NCBI GenBank assembly: GCA_049522565.1
Contig: JBEKNT010000003.1
Span: 1-53,444, forward strand
DNA from: JASHVB01 sp049522565
GTDB taxonomy: Bacteria > Pseudomonadota > Alphaproteobacteria > Acetobacterales > Acetobacteraceae
Direction: 5' to 3'
Length of the DNA stretch: 53,444 bases
Part shown: positions 33,131-41,833 of the stretch, in pieces
How positions within the stretch are numbered: the stretch's first letter is position 1
Layout of the letters: each line of letters starts with the position of its first letter
Notes under the pieces: model-generated
Seen by the model: only the letters and a program-made list of their open reading frames with translations
The model's database searches: none
Told to the model about the DNA's origin: nothing
Translations under genes and position numbers: made by a program

Positions 33131-35602
33131 TCACCGGCACGTCACCGGTCCGATCCGCACCTGCGACTTTGGGCGCGGCTTGAAAGCGAAGCTGGCGCGG
33201 CAGTTACCCTCGCCAAGATCGACGGTCACCTGGTTCGATCCGGCGAGCCCCTTGATGAACGCCATCCCATCATACCCGACGATGAATTCACCGCCGCCGT
33301 CCAGGTGCGCCGTCGATCCCGCCGGCACGACATGACCGTCGGCGCGCACGAAGACGACGAGCGCGGAGGTCGTATCGCTTTGCACCTTGAAGGGGACCAG
33401 GACCCCGCTCCGATCGGCGGGGATGACGTTCTCACTGATCGACCCGATCTCGGCATCCACCGGAAGGTTGGCCGGATCGATGGATATCTTGTTCTGCTGA
33501 TACGATCGCAACGTCGGTACCAACACCTTGCCTTGCGAATCGCTTGTCCCGGCTGGCCGGTTTTCGTACGACACATCGATGTCGGGTGCTCCGGCGTCCA
33601 CCACGGCGAACGCATCGTCGATCCGGTCAGAGAAGAACACGTCGCCGCCCATGGTCGCGATGGCACCCGTGGCTTCGAGTGTCGCCCCGCTGCTGGACCG
33701 CGTTTGCGTCGCTCCGGCCTGGACCGTCATGTAGGACGAACGATACGCCAGCGAGGCTTGGCGAGACGGGGCCGCCCCCTCGGAATCCTGCACCTGCCAA
33801 CCGACGCTGCCATACTCGAAACCGAGCGGATGCGACGCGTCCAGCGTGCCGACCGTGCCGCCCTGTCCACTGGACACCGTTGATGAGATAGCGGCGGTTT
33901 GGCCCAGCGGAATGGCCAGCCCGAGCAGGATGCCGACGCTCCCGGTGGTGCCGAAATCCTTGAAGGCCGTCGCGAACACGGAAGTGTTGTACGGCAGCGT
34001 CCGCGAATACGAGACCGAGGCGAGCTTGGAGACGTTGTTCGAAGCATCCGTCTCGTGGATGACGCTTACACTCCAGCTCGATATCGCGTCGAAGGGGAGC
34101 GGCCCGCCAACCGTGATCCGGTCCAACGCCCGCGGAGCATGCGTGTTGCCGTAGACGTTGAGTTGGGCCACGCTGACCGCAGGCAGAATGAGGGGACTGC
34201 TGGTTGGGACTGGTGTCTGGGCGAAGATGATATTCTGCTGCCTTGCGGTCGCCGAGGCCAGGTCTTCATAGTCGCCGAACGTCCGTTGCGACCCGACATC
34301 GACAACGATGCCAAGGATGTTGGTCTCGTAGGAGCCCGCGGCCTGCGCACCCGTGCCAATGCCCCACAGGCTTCCGCCGGCACCGGTGCTCGCAGCAAAC
34401 TTGCTGACCGCAATGGCGGCGGTAGCGACACCGAAGGTCCCGGTTCGCGCGGCCATCCCCAATCCGCCGTTCGCGATGCCGCTGCCGCCCTCGGCATGGC
34501 CCTCCGCGGTGAACCAGTTCGTGAGGCCCTGCCGCCAGGTTGCCGAGGCGACCGGTTGCGCGAGATAGTTGTCGGTGATGGAGCCGTACGACAAGCGTGG
34601 CAGGCCGGCTTCCATCGACCAGCTACTAAGCCCCGGGGCAAGCAGATTGGCCGAGCCGTAAAACGGGACGTTGGTTGCCGTTTCGTGTCCGGACGAGTCT
34701 CGGATCACCATCTGGGCATTGCCGGCGCCGGTGACCAGCGGGATGTTGGTCAGGCTGAACGGGCCGGTTTCGACGTCCTGCGAGAAGATTCTGGTGCTGT
34801 TGATATAAAGGTCCACCGTCGATGGCACCTCGGCAGTGCCGCCCACATTGGCAATCGGCATGGTGACGAGGTCCGGCCGCAAGGTGAAATCCCGCTGCAC
34901 CTGCATGCCGCCGATGCGGATCGGCCGTGTCCACAACAAGGCGCCGTTGACGGTGTCGCCGGCGGTCCAGGAGATCATCCGGTCGGGATCGGAAAACCGA
35001 TAGAATGTATCGAGCCGAATAACGTTGGTGCCACCGTTGTTGTAGCGATCGACAATGCCTGACTGTTCGAACGTGCCGAATGGAGAGAATGCGCGCAGGT
35101 CCAGCGTGAGAGAGGTGCCGCTAAACGCGAAAGGCTGGGAATCCAGCGGGATGTTGAAGGTGCTGAACAGATCGTAGTTGAGCACCATGCCCCAGCCGAC
35201 CTGCGGATGTACCGGGCCCGCGCCATTGCTCAGGTCGAATACGTGAGGCAGCCGATAGGCGTTGTCGACGGTGATCCGGATGCGCTGTGCGCGCTCCTCG
35301 TAGGTATATTTCAGGGTCGGGATTTCGTTGAGCATCACCATGTCGGCGGTGGAACGGGTCGCATCGGTGCGCAAGCCCATCGACGCGAGCTCGGCCCGGG
35401 TCGCGCCAATCATGCCGCCGGGAAACCGCACGAAAGCGCCGATCATATGGATCGGGGCACCGTTTATCACCACATCGAGCTGCAGATCACTCTGCTGTTC
35501 CGCTGCGTACGGCGACCGGGCGCCATAGAGCAGGGTAAGCCCGACCGCCAAGCCGATGACCAGGAACGCCCTACGGCATAGTTTGCAACAGAGCCGTTGC
35601 AT
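33131..35602 (-). CDS. Csu-type fimbrial outer-membrane usher
   Basis: 823 residues with a signal peptide (Arg-rich start, hydrophobic 12-28). It forms the outer-membrane pore through which pilus subunits are added and exported. The N-terminal usher domain starts LQLDVVINGAPIHMIG. The central part shows barrel strands and a plug-like region. The C-terminal domains include YENRPAGTSDSQGKVLVPTL and AHLDGGGEFIVGYDGMAFI, with a Cys pair (NCRASFAFK, GPVTCR). Length and the VVING start fit the archaic Csu class (CsuD). It overlaps the chaperone gene by 32 bases. Base composition is lower in GC than the flanking core genes. Confidence 0.93.
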   Translation of the reverse strand: MQRLCCKLCRRAFLVIGLAVGLTLLYGARSPYAAEQQSDLQLDVVINGAPIHMIGAFVRFPGGMIGATRAELASMGLRTDATRSTADMVMLNEIPTLKYTYEERAQRIRITVDNAYRLPHVFDLSNGAGPVHPQVGWGMVLNYDLFSTFNIPLDSQPFAFSGTSLTLDLRAFSPFGTFEQSGIVDRYNNGGTNVIRLDTFYRFSDPDRMISWTAGDTVNGALLWTRPIRIGGMQVQRDFTLRPDLVTMPIANVGGTAEVPSTVDLYINSTRIFSQDVETGPFSLTNIPLVTGAGNAQMVIRDSSGHETATNVPFYGSANLLAPGLSSWSMEAGLPRLSYGSITDNYLAQPVASATWRQGLTNWFTAEGHAEGGSGIANGGLGMAARTGTFGVATAAIAVSKFAASTGAGGSLWGIGTGAQAAGSYETNILGIVVDVGSQRTFGDYEDLASATARQQNIIFAQTPVPTSSPLILPAVSVAQLNVYGNTHAPRALDRITVGGPLPFDAISSWSVSVIHETDASNNVSKLASVSYSRTLPYNTSVFATAFKDFGTTGSVGILLGLAIPLGQTAAISSTVSSGQGGTVGTLDASHPLGFEYGSVGWQVQDSEGAAPSRQASLAYRSSYMTVQAGATQTRSSSGATLEATGAIATMGGDVFFSDRIDDAFAVVDAGAPDIDVSYENRPAGTSDSQGKVLVPTLRSYQQNKISIDPANLPVDAEIGSISENVIPADRSGVLVPFKVQSDTTSALVVFVRADGHVVPAGSTAHLDGGGEFIVGYDGMAFIKGLAGSNQVTVDLGEGNCRASFAFKPRPKSQVRIGPVTCR

Positions 35603-36305
35603 GTATTGGCCCGTTGTTGGTCTCGGCGGCGATCGCCACGTCCCCTCTCGCGCCGAAGCCGCGCGGGGGGTTCGTAATGGTGAAATTCATCGATGACCGG
35701 CCAAGCACGTAGCCGACGAGACCATTGCCGTAAGAGACCGTTGCTCCCGCTTCATCGCGCAGCCGCAGGGACGCGACCCGCAACCGCTCATCGCCGGCGT
35801 TGGTACCACCGATCACCAGCCGGCCAGCCACGAGTTGGAGCGACCAGGACACGTTGGGACGGGTGGTTTGCCGGGCCCGGAAAAACACCGGGATCGATTG
35901 GCGGATCAGGATGTTGACATTGCTCTGGCTCAACCGCTTTGGGTCCGGCAACTGATCCACCCACACGCGGTAGCTTTCCTCGCCCTGGACCGGACGGTTG
36001 GATGTGCGCACCACCCGGACCGTATAGTCCTCACCAGGTGCGAGCGTGACGATCGGCGGAGAAGCCGCAACGTCGGTTGTGGGTTCGAGGCTTTCGTGCC
36101 CGTCGGTTTGTACCCAGCGGAACACGCGGGTTTGCACCGCGAGGTCGACCGCCTCGCTGTTGCGGAGCGTCAGCGTTCCGGAAGCTGCCGGCGCGTTGAA
36201 TTCCAGCACCACAGGTTCGACTTGCAGTATCGAGGCCGCCGCGGTTCCGGCAGCACCGCACCACGCTGTCATCGCCAGGATTGCCAGCAGGTAGATCGAC
36301 TTCAT
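35571..36305 (-). CDS. Periplasmic pilus chaperone (Csu/FimC type)
   Basis: 244 residues with a signal peptide (hydrophobic 3-22, cut after AAAS-like site). It would hold pilus subunits in the periplasm and complete their Ig-fold by donor-strand exchange. Visible are the first beta strand region LQVEPVVLEFNAPA, PPIVTLAPGEDYTVRVVR with the conserved Arg, and SQSNVNILIRQSIPVFFRA, the alternating hydrophobic strand that fills the subunit. It corresponds to CsuC. It is upstream of and overlapping the usher gene. Confidence 0.93.
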   Translation of the reverse strand: MKSIYLLAILAMTAWCGAAGTAAASILQVEPVVLEFNAPAASGTLTLRNSEAVDLAVQTRVFRWVQTDGHESLEPTTDVAASPPIVTLAPGEDYTVRVVRTSNRPVQGEESYRVWVDQLPDPKRLSQSNVNILIRQSIPVFFRARQTTRPNVSWSLQLVAGRLVIGGTNAGDERLRVASLRLRDEAGATVSYGNGLVGYVLGRSSMNFTITNPPRGFGARGDVAIAAETNNGPIHATALLQTMP

Positions 36306-36420
36306 GGCGGTATGCTTCTTCTGCTGTTCTATCGCGCGGCCTCCGCCCGGAGTCTTGGTAGCGAGGAGGCAGTGTTTTGCGGCTTTGCGGTTTCCCCGCC
36401 TGGACTCCGCCCCGGCCGGA

Positions 36421-37014
36421 TCAGAAGTAGATAGTGATATTCACGGTATCAGAATAGGCGCCCGGCGGCGGCGAAGAGGCGACCGTCGGAATCTGGCCGT
36501 AAACGTTGATCGATTGTGCCGACCCGTTGCCGGTGCCGGTGTAGCAATCGGTCGAGGTCGTGCACGTGGCACTGTCGGTGGCGGTGGACCACGGTGTCGT
36601 CATGCCCGCGTTGGTGTACAGGTTGTACGGCAGGTAGTTGGTGCTGGCGAACACCATGCGGCGCGTCGTCGAGTAGTTTGCGCCGTTGTCCAAGCCAATC
36701 GCGTACGGAGCCTGGTTCGTGCAGGTGACCGAGATCGACCCTGTAGCGGTCGCGGCGGTCGATACGAGGCCGGCGCCCAACTGGGAGGTGAAGGCCATAC
36801 TTGTCGCACCGATCGTGCAGGAGGCCAGGATGGTCATCGACACTGGCAGTGTGCCAGTGGCCGTTCCGGCCTGGGCAATAGGCTCCGCGGACATCCATGA
36901 CAGGATGGCCGCAAGACCGATGATCGCGGAACGCATGCGGCTGCGCCGTGCCCATCCGATCCGGGCGGAACAGATGCCAGAGTGCAGTCCAGGATTCATG
37001 TTTAGCATCGTCAT
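36421..37014 (-). CDS. Spore coat U-domain (SCPU) pilin, Csu-type major subunit candidate
   Basis: About 197 residues. A signal-anchor stretch (SAIIGLAAILSWMSAEPIAQA) leads into a single SCPU domain that starts GTLPVSMTILASCTIGA. It continues through GSISVTCTNQAPYAIGLDNG and RRMVFASTNYLPYNLYTNAG, and ends VYGQIPTVASSPPPGAYSDTVNITIYF. This is the CsuA/B pattern, including the Cys pairs. It is the only intact pilin gene here. The start is uncertain: ATGs at 37014, 37008, 36999 and 36936 are in frame; GAG upstream favours the first two. It is cotranscribed with the chaperone gene, 115 bases away. Confidence 0.85.
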   Translation of the reverse strand: MTMLNMNPGLHSGICSARIGWARRSRMRSAIIGLAAILSWMSAEPIAQAGTATGTLPVSMTILASCTIGATSMAFTSQLGAGLVSTAATATGSISVTCTNQAPYAIGLDNGANYSTTRRMVFASTNYLPYNLYTNAGMTTPWSTATDSATCTTSTDCYTGTGNGSAQSINVYGQIPTVASSPPPGAYSDTVNITIYF

Positions 37015-37604
37015 CTCGTTTGTGTGAATCGCTTCGGCATCACGTGGGATCATATTCGGACGTTCCTTACAGACAGTTAACGGCTGGTTTTTCGCGCGTA
37101 TCGAGCCGGGCACGTCAGCCTTGTTGAGGCCAACTGCGCCCGTGGAAATGGTACTTGTCATCTTCGTAGCCTCAGGCCTCTGCCCAAGCAGTGCCAGGAA
37201 CAATCCGCTGTGGTCGTCCCGCCTGCCGTCGGTCCCAATCAGCCGATGCTGTCGGGTTGCCTTGCGTTCGACGGTTTTCGCCGTGAGGTCTTATCGCAAA
37301 AAGTAGTGAACAAACCGTGAACAACGACCCCGGGATGCTTAAGATTTGTCGCATTGCGGCTATGTTGCGGTCGCAAGGCTCCAGCGCTCTGCGTCCCCGG
37401 ATAATCCTGCTGTGACCCGCAAGCTTCGCAGGTGCCTCGACGTGATCTCGTACCCACGGCGCCGGACAAGGCGGAGAGACGGCAGGCGCAGCGCCGACGA
37501 CGGGCGACGCGAGGTGCTTCCGCCTCACGTTATATCGCGCAATGGTTAATGCTGCTGAACCCGGCGCTGAAGCAGGGCGGCAGAATTCACGGTGGGGGGT
37601 GCGG
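37015..37604. other. Intergenic region upstream of the pilin gene
   Basis: About 590 bp with no credible gene. At 37306-37325 there are two direct GTGAACAA copies, 11 bases apart, which would place them on one face of the helix and make a possible regulator site for the pilin operon. The left part probably carries the pilin promoter. The right part is the worn end of the broken SCPU gene. Confidence 0.45.
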
Positions 37605-38254
37605 CGATGCAAATTGCAGTTCGTGATGGCGGTCGCATAGACCTGGAAAGGCAAACTCGGAGCTATAAGCTCCGATTGGGCAACTGCCAGCGCCATACAA
37701 CGAGCCGTATTGAATAATCTGGGAGCTGACTTGCGCCATGTATTCCGTGTACGATCCGGGCACCACGCTCTGCCGGCCGCTGGGAATGACCCCGTATTAC
37801 GCCGTCCCGCTCACATAAACCACCCCGGAGCCATTGGCCTGCACGGTGACCGGTTCGCCGCCTCCCAGGTGCTTGTTTGGGTAATTGCCATAGGGATAGG
37901 TTTCGGCGGAATTCCAATACAGATTGAATGGCAGCAGGTTCGAGCCTGATATCATGTTCCGTTGATTGCCGACCGCGTCCGGGCCTGCTCGCACGCTGAC
38001 GCAGAATTGGGAGATGGCGTTCGGCGTCGCCCCGTGCAACTGATGGTGCCGATGCCCGATGTGGAGATCGCGAGTCCCGCAAGGACGTCGATGGAGCCGA
38101 ACTGCATATTGCTGAACGTGTTCGTGCAGTTCATGGTTGCCGCTGCCGGCCTGGCCATGCGGTATAACGCCGGGGCTGCGAGCAGCGAGATCAGCAGCTT
38201 TCGCAGGTCGCTGCCTTTATTGCGCGCTTGATCGGCTGGGACGGTTCCAGTCAT
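37605..38254 (-). pseudogene. Broken two-part SCPU-domain pilin gene
   Basis: Reading from ATG 38254 gives a signal-peptide-like start (LRKLLISLLAAPALYRMARP) and the beginning of a SCPU domain (CTNTFSNMQFGSIDVLAG). A shift near 38030, at a GGGG run, moves the frame to ATPNAISQFCVSVRAGPD and NLLPFNLYWNSAE. A TAA at 37797-37799 interrupts VYVSGTA*YGVIPSGRQS, after which PGSYTEYM completes the domain. The tail CPIGAYSSEFAFP, shifted again near 37646 to QVYATAITNCNL, looks like the start of a second SCPU domain. The domain order suggests a minor or tip subunit like CsuB/CsuE. Confidence 0.75.
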
Positions 38255-38346
38255 CAGTCGGTGACTGTCACCACGACCGGATCGTTGTATGCGCCGGCCG
38301 TGGCAACGTTGGTTTCCACGGGAAGGAGAAACTGGCCATGCCGGTC
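38254..38346 (-). pseudogene. C-terminal fragment of another SCPU pilin gene
   Basis: The reading QFLLPVETNVATAGAYNDPV followed by VVTVTD and stop matches the end of a SCPU domain (compare GAYSDTVNITIYF in the intact pilin). Upstream in the same frame the sequence turns into Pro/Arg-rich shadow translation, so the body of the gene is missing. Its TGA overlaps the ATG of the next broken gene by one base (TGATG), the normal coupling of pilin operons, showing that the two were once consecutive genes. Confidence 0.65.
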
Positions 38347-38710
38347 TTTCCGGTCGGCGGTCAGGCAGGACCCGGCGCGAGGCGGTTGGCCGCCATAGCC
38401 AAGCTCAGCCGCGACCGATCCGGTTGGGGCGCCGGTGGGCCGCGCGAGCCGCGGCGGAGGACCGTGGGTGGCGACGATCCAGGCCCGGGGGAAGGACCCG
38501 GTGCAAACAAGCCGGCGAGTGCGGCGGTCGGACCGCAAGCGGCATTTGGCTTTTTTCCCGTACTACGCCGGTATTCTGCGTTAAGGGACTTAAGCAACAA
38601 TTAATCGGTCGCCGCGAGTTACCCGGAATCCGCCTCCACCCAACCCCCACCTTGTTCCCCCCACGCCCTGCCACTAGGGTGCGCGCCGCATCGCCAGGAA
38701 GCTGCGCCGT
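38347..38710. other. Intergenic region before pyrH
   Basis: About 365 bp. The left part is GC-rich and probably degraded pilin-operon DNA. A short AT-rich patch at about 38546-38605 (TTTTTTCC, TATTCT, TTAAGCAACAATTAAT) is the best place for the pyrH promoter, but no well-spaced -35/-10 pair stands out. No gene seen. Confidence 0.4.
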
Positions 38711-39436
38711 ATGTCCCACGAGCCCCTCTACAAGCGCGTCCTGCTGAAGCTCTCGGGCGAGGCCCTGATGGGCAAGCGCGAGTACGGGCTGGACAACGAC
38801 ACGGTCCGCGCTATCGCCGTCGATATCGGCGACGTGGTCGCCATGGGCGTCCAGGTCTGCGTGGTGATCGGCGGCGGCAACCTGTTCCGCGGCGTCGCCG
38901 GCGCCGCCGCCGGCATGGAGCGCGCCCAGGCCGACTATATCGGCATGCTGGCCACCGTGATGAACGCCCTCGCCATGCAGGCGGCGCTGGAGCAGCGCAA
39001 CACCCCCACCCGGGTGCAGTCCGCCATCCCGATGTCCTCGGTCTGCGAGCCTTATATCCGCCGCCGCGCCGAGCGCCACATGGAGAAGGGCAGGGTGGTC
39101 GTGTTCGCCGCCGGCACCGGCAACCCGTTCTTCACCACCGACACTGCCGCCGCCCTGCGCGCTGCCGAGATGCACTGCGACGCCTTGCTCAAGGGCACCC
39201 AGGTGGACGGCGTCTATTCCGCCGACCCGCGCAAGGTGCCGGACGCGCGACGCTACGAGCAACTCACCTATCTCGACGTGCTGGCCAACGACCTGAAGGT
39301 GATGGACGCCGCGGCGATCAGCCTGGCACGCGAGAATGCCCTGCCGATCCTGGTGTTCAACATCCACGCCCCCGGCGCCTTCGCGGCCGTCATGCGCGGC
39401 GAGGGCCGCTTCACCCGAATCATCGAGCCGACATAA
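38711..39436 (+). CDS. pyrH: UMP kinase
   Basis: 241 residues. It phosphorylates UMP to UDP, the first dedicated step after UMP toward UTP/CTP. The start KRVLLKLSGEALMG, then VVIGGGNLFRG, ADYIGMLATVMNA, FAAGTGNPFFTTDTAAALRA and VDGVYSADPRK are all diagnostic for the bacterial hexameric enzyme. CAGGAAG lies before the ATG. It heads the row pyrH-frr-uppS-cdsA-dxr-rseP. Confidence 0.98.
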   Translation: MSHEPLYKRVLLKLSGEALMGKREYGLDNDTVRAIAVDIGDVVAMGVQVCVVIGGGNLFRGVAGAAAGMERAQADYIGMLATVMNALAMQAALEQRNTPTRVQSAIPMSSVCEPYIRRRAERHMEKGRVVVFAAGTGNPFFTTDTAAALRAAEMHCDALLKGTQVDGVYSADPRKVPDARRYEQLTYLDVLANDLKVMDAAAISLARENALPILVFNIHAPGAFAAVMRGEGRFTRIIEPT

Positions 39437-39466
39437 GATCACGCCGAGTCGCTTGGAGACCGCCCG

Positions 39467-40036
39467 ATGGCAACCGCCGACCTCAACACGCTGAAACTGG
39501 ACCTCACCCGTCGGATGGAGGGGGCGCTCGAAACGCTCAAACGCGAATTCAACGGCCTGCGCACCGGCCGGGCGCATCCCGGCCTGCTGGAACCGGTGAA
39601 GGTGCACGCCTACGGCACCGACATGCCGCTGAACCAGGTGGGCAGCGTCGGCGTCCCGGAAGCGCGCCTGCTGACCGTGCAGGTCTGGGACCGTGCCCTG
39701 GTCGGCGCGGTGGAGAAGGCAATCCGCGACGCCGGCCTCGGCCTCAATCCCGCCTCCGACGGCCAGTTGGTGCGCGTGCCGATCCCGCTGCTTACCGCCG
39801 AGCGGCGCAACGACCTGGCCAAGACCGCGCACAAATACGCCGAGGGCGCGCGGGTCGCCGTGCGTGCCGTGCGGCGCGACGGCATGGAGCAGGTGAAGAC
39901 GCACGAGAAGAAGCATGACATCGGCGAGGACATGGCGAAGGACTGGAGCACCGAGGTGCAGAAGCTTACCGACGCCTACATCAAGCGGGTGGACGAGGTG
40001 CTGGCGGAGAAAGAACAGGACATTCGTCAGGTCTGA
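39467..40036 (+). CDS. frr: Ribosome recycling factor
   Basis: 189 residues, standard length. With EF-G it splits the post-termination ribosome. Diagnostic segments are LKREFNGLRTGRAHPGLLEP, the PLNQVGSVGVPEARLLTVQVWD core, and NDLAKTAHKYAEGARVAVRAVRRDG. It ends in the usual Asp/Glu/Lys-rich helix. GGAG lies about 8 bases before the ATG, 30 bases after pyrH. Confidence 0.98.
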   Translation: MATADLNTLKLDLTRRMEGALETLKREFNGLRTGRAHPGLLEPVKVHAYGTDMPLNQVGSVGVPEARLLTVQVWDRALVGAVEKAIRDAGLGLNPASDGQLVRVPIPLLTAERRNDLAKTAHKYAEGARVAVRAVRRDGMEQVKTHEKKHDIGEDMAKDWSTEVQKLTDAYIKRVDEVLAEKEQDIRQV

Positions 40037-40045
40037 TCCCGCACG

Positions 40046-40801
40046 ATGTCCGCCCCCGCCGCCGCCATCCGGAACCCGCTCGCGCCCGGCGCCGCCGACG
40101 CGGTGCCGACCCATGTCGCCATCATCATGGACGGCAACGGCCGCTGGGCCGCGTCGCGCCGGCTGCCGCGCATCGCCGGCCATCGGGAGGGCGCCCGGGC
40201 GGTACGCCGCGCCATCGAGGCGGCGATCCAGGCCGGGGTGGGCTGGCTGACGATCTACGCCTTTTCCAGTGAGAACTGGCGCCGGCCGGCGGGCGAGGTG
40301 CTCGACCTGACCGGATTGCTGCGTCACTACCTGCGCACCGAGATCGCCGAGTTGCGGGCGAATGGCGTGCGGCTGCGCGTCATCGGCGACCGCACCCGCT
40401 TCGATCGCGACATCCAGGGCGACCTGGCGGCGGCGGAGCGCGATACCGCCGCCAACACCAGGCTCAACCTGACGGTGGCGCTGTCCTATGGCGCGCGGGC
40501 CGAGATCGTGGCCGCCGCCCGTGCGGCTGCCGAGGCGGCGCGGGACGGCCGGCTCGATCCGGCGGCCTTGGATGAGGCGGCGTTCGGCGGCTGGCTCTCC
40601 ACCGCCGGCATGCCCGACCCCGACCTGATCATCCGCACCTCCGGCGAGCAGCGGCTGTCCAACTTCCTGCTGTGGCAGGGCGCGTATGCCGAGCTGATGT
40701 TCCTCGACGTGCTCTGGCCGGACTTCAGCGCCGAGCATTTCACTGCCGCGCTGGCCGCGTATGCCGGCCGGGAGCGGCGCTTTGGCGCCCGCCCCGGCTG
40801 A
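40046..40801 (+). CDS. uppS: Isoprenyl (undecaprenyl) diphosphate synthase
   Basis: 251 residues. It makes the C55 lipid carrier for cell wall synthesis by adding isoprenyl units in cis to farnesyl diphosphate. The pyrophosphate-binding IIMDGNGRWA holds the catalytic Asp. Further marks are LTIYAFSSENWRRP, the LNLTVALSYGARAEI helix region and DLIIRTSGEQRLSNFLLWQ with the C-terminal Arg/Ser. It starts 9 bases after frr, so it is in the same transcript. Confidence 0.97.
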   Translation: MSAPAAAIRNPLAPGAADAVPTHVAIIMDGNGRWAASRRLPRIAGHREGARAVRRAIEAAIQAGVGWLTIYAFSSENWRRPAGEVLDLTGLLRHYLRTEIAELRANGVRLRVIGDRTRFDRDIQGDLAAAERDTAANTRLNLTVALSYGARAEIVAAARAAAEAARDGRLDPAALDEAAFGGWLSTAGMPDPDLIIRTSGEQRLSNFLLWQGAYAELMFLDVLWPDFSAEHFTAALAAYAGRERRFGARPG

Positions 40802-40820
40802 GCCCGTGCCGACCACAATC

Positions 40821-41100
40821 TTCCCCCTCCCGTTGCGGGAGGGGGTTGGATTGACAAGGCTTCTCCCGGTCCCCTTGCGGGAGGGGGTTGGATTGACAAG
40901 GCTTCTCCCCCTCCCCTTGAGGGAGGGGGTTGGATTGACAAGGCTTCTCCCCGTCCCCTTGAGGGAGGGGGTTGGATTGAAAGGGCTTCTCCCCCTCCCC
41001 TTGAGGGAGGGGGTTGGGGGGAGGGGTGCACATAGCCGCGGTCTGAGGCTGTACGCACCCCTCCCCCTACCCCCCTCCCACAAGGGGAGGGGGAGAATTT
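40821..41100. repeat. Five-unit 42-bp hairpin array plus one larger hairpin
   Basis: GGTTGGATTGACAAGG-type unit joints occur at 40844, 40886, 40928, 40970 and 41012, exactly 42 bases apart. Each unit contains a stem CCCCCTCCC-(C/G)TTG-(A/C)GGGAGGGGG. The loop-facing bases change between units while the stem is kept. A larger inverted repeat follows (GGGGAGGGGTGC near 41021 with GCACCCCTCCCC near 41057), ending with ACCCCCCTCCC-ACAA-GGGGAGGGGG near 41070-41093. The array sits between uppS and cdsA in an otherwise tight operon and may alter how much transcript reaches cdsA. Confidence 0.9.
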
Positions 41101-41146
41101 CAGTGCAAATTCTCTCCCCGTCCTCCTGCTCGCCCATCCCACGCTG

Positions 41147-41833
41147 ATGCCGATGGGGCGCTGGGGCGATCTGCGGCTGCGCGTGCTGTCGGCCGCGGTC
41201 CTCGCCCCGCTCGCGCTGATTTGCATCTGGCTCGGCGGAATTGCGTTCGCCGCGCTGATGCTCGCCGGGACGGTCGGCCTGCTGGTCGAATGGATGCAGA
41301 TGACGCGGGCGGGCCGCGGCACCGCCGCCGGTCTCGTGGCCGGTGCGGTCTACATCCTGCTGGCCGCCGTCGGCCTGATCTGGCTGCGCGCCGATCCGCT
41401 GGTCGGCCGCGCCAACCTGCTGTTCCTGCTGGCCCTGGTCTGGGCCAGCGACATCGGCGCCTACGTTGCCGGCCGAGCCATCGGCGGGCCGCGGCTGGCG
41501 CCGCTGATCTCACCCGGCAAGACCGTCTCGGGCGCCCTGGGCGGGCTGCTGGCAGCCGTGCTGGTCGGCATCGCCGCTTCTCTGTCGCTGGCCGCCTGGC
41601 ACCCCACCGCGGTTTGGTGCGCCGGCATGCTCGGCGGCTTGCTCGGCGTGCTGGCGCAGGCCGGCGACCTGGGGGAGAGTTTCGTCAAGCGTCAGTTCGG
41701 GGTGAAGGATTCCGGCCGGCTCATCCCCGGCCATGGGGGATTGCTCGATCGGCTGGACGCTTTGCTGGCCGTTGCGCTGGCAGCATCTTTGCTGGCGCTG
41801 ATGCAGGGACGTGGAGTAGTGCTGTGGGGATGA
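41147..41833 (+). CDS. cdsA: Phosphatidate cytidylyltransferase
   Basis: 228 residues, shorter than E. coli CdsA (about 285), the missing part being N-terminal helices. It makes CDP-diacylglycerol from phosphatidate and CTP in the inner membrane. Several hydrophobic helices are present. The family signature near the C-terminus is complete: SFVKRQFGVKDSGRLIPGHG followed by GLLDRLDA. ATGs at 41147 and 41153 are both possible. The stop overlaps the dxr start by 4 bases (ATGA). Confidence 0.93.
   Translation: MPMGRWGDLRLRVLSAAVLAPLALICIWLGGIAFAALMLAGTVGLLVEWMQMTRAGRGTAAGLVAGAVYILLAAVGLIWLRADPLVGRANLLFLLALVWASDIGAYVAGRAIGGPRLAPLISPGKTVSGALGGLLAAVLVGIAASLSLAAWHPTAVWCAGMLGGLLGVLAQAGDLGESFVKRQFGVKDSGRLIPGHGGLLDRLDALLAVALAASLLALMQGRGVVLWG

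Noticed and set aside
37172..37696. 174-codon minus-strand frame upstream of the pilin gene
   Set aside because: Only its first part (FQVYATAITNCNL) relates to a SCPU domain and belongs to the broken pilin gene; the rest is unrelated shadow sequence.
40821..41020. Possible CRISPR array
   Set aside because: Units are head-to-tail 42-bp copies with no unique spacers, and no cas genes are near. The TTGCTTCC run at 17561 is also a simple tandem repeat.
38405..41137. 910-codon open frame antisense to pyrH, frr and uppS
   Set aside because: Low-complexity His/Arg/Gly-rich translation opposite three certain genes; includes the 42-bp repeats translated in tandem.
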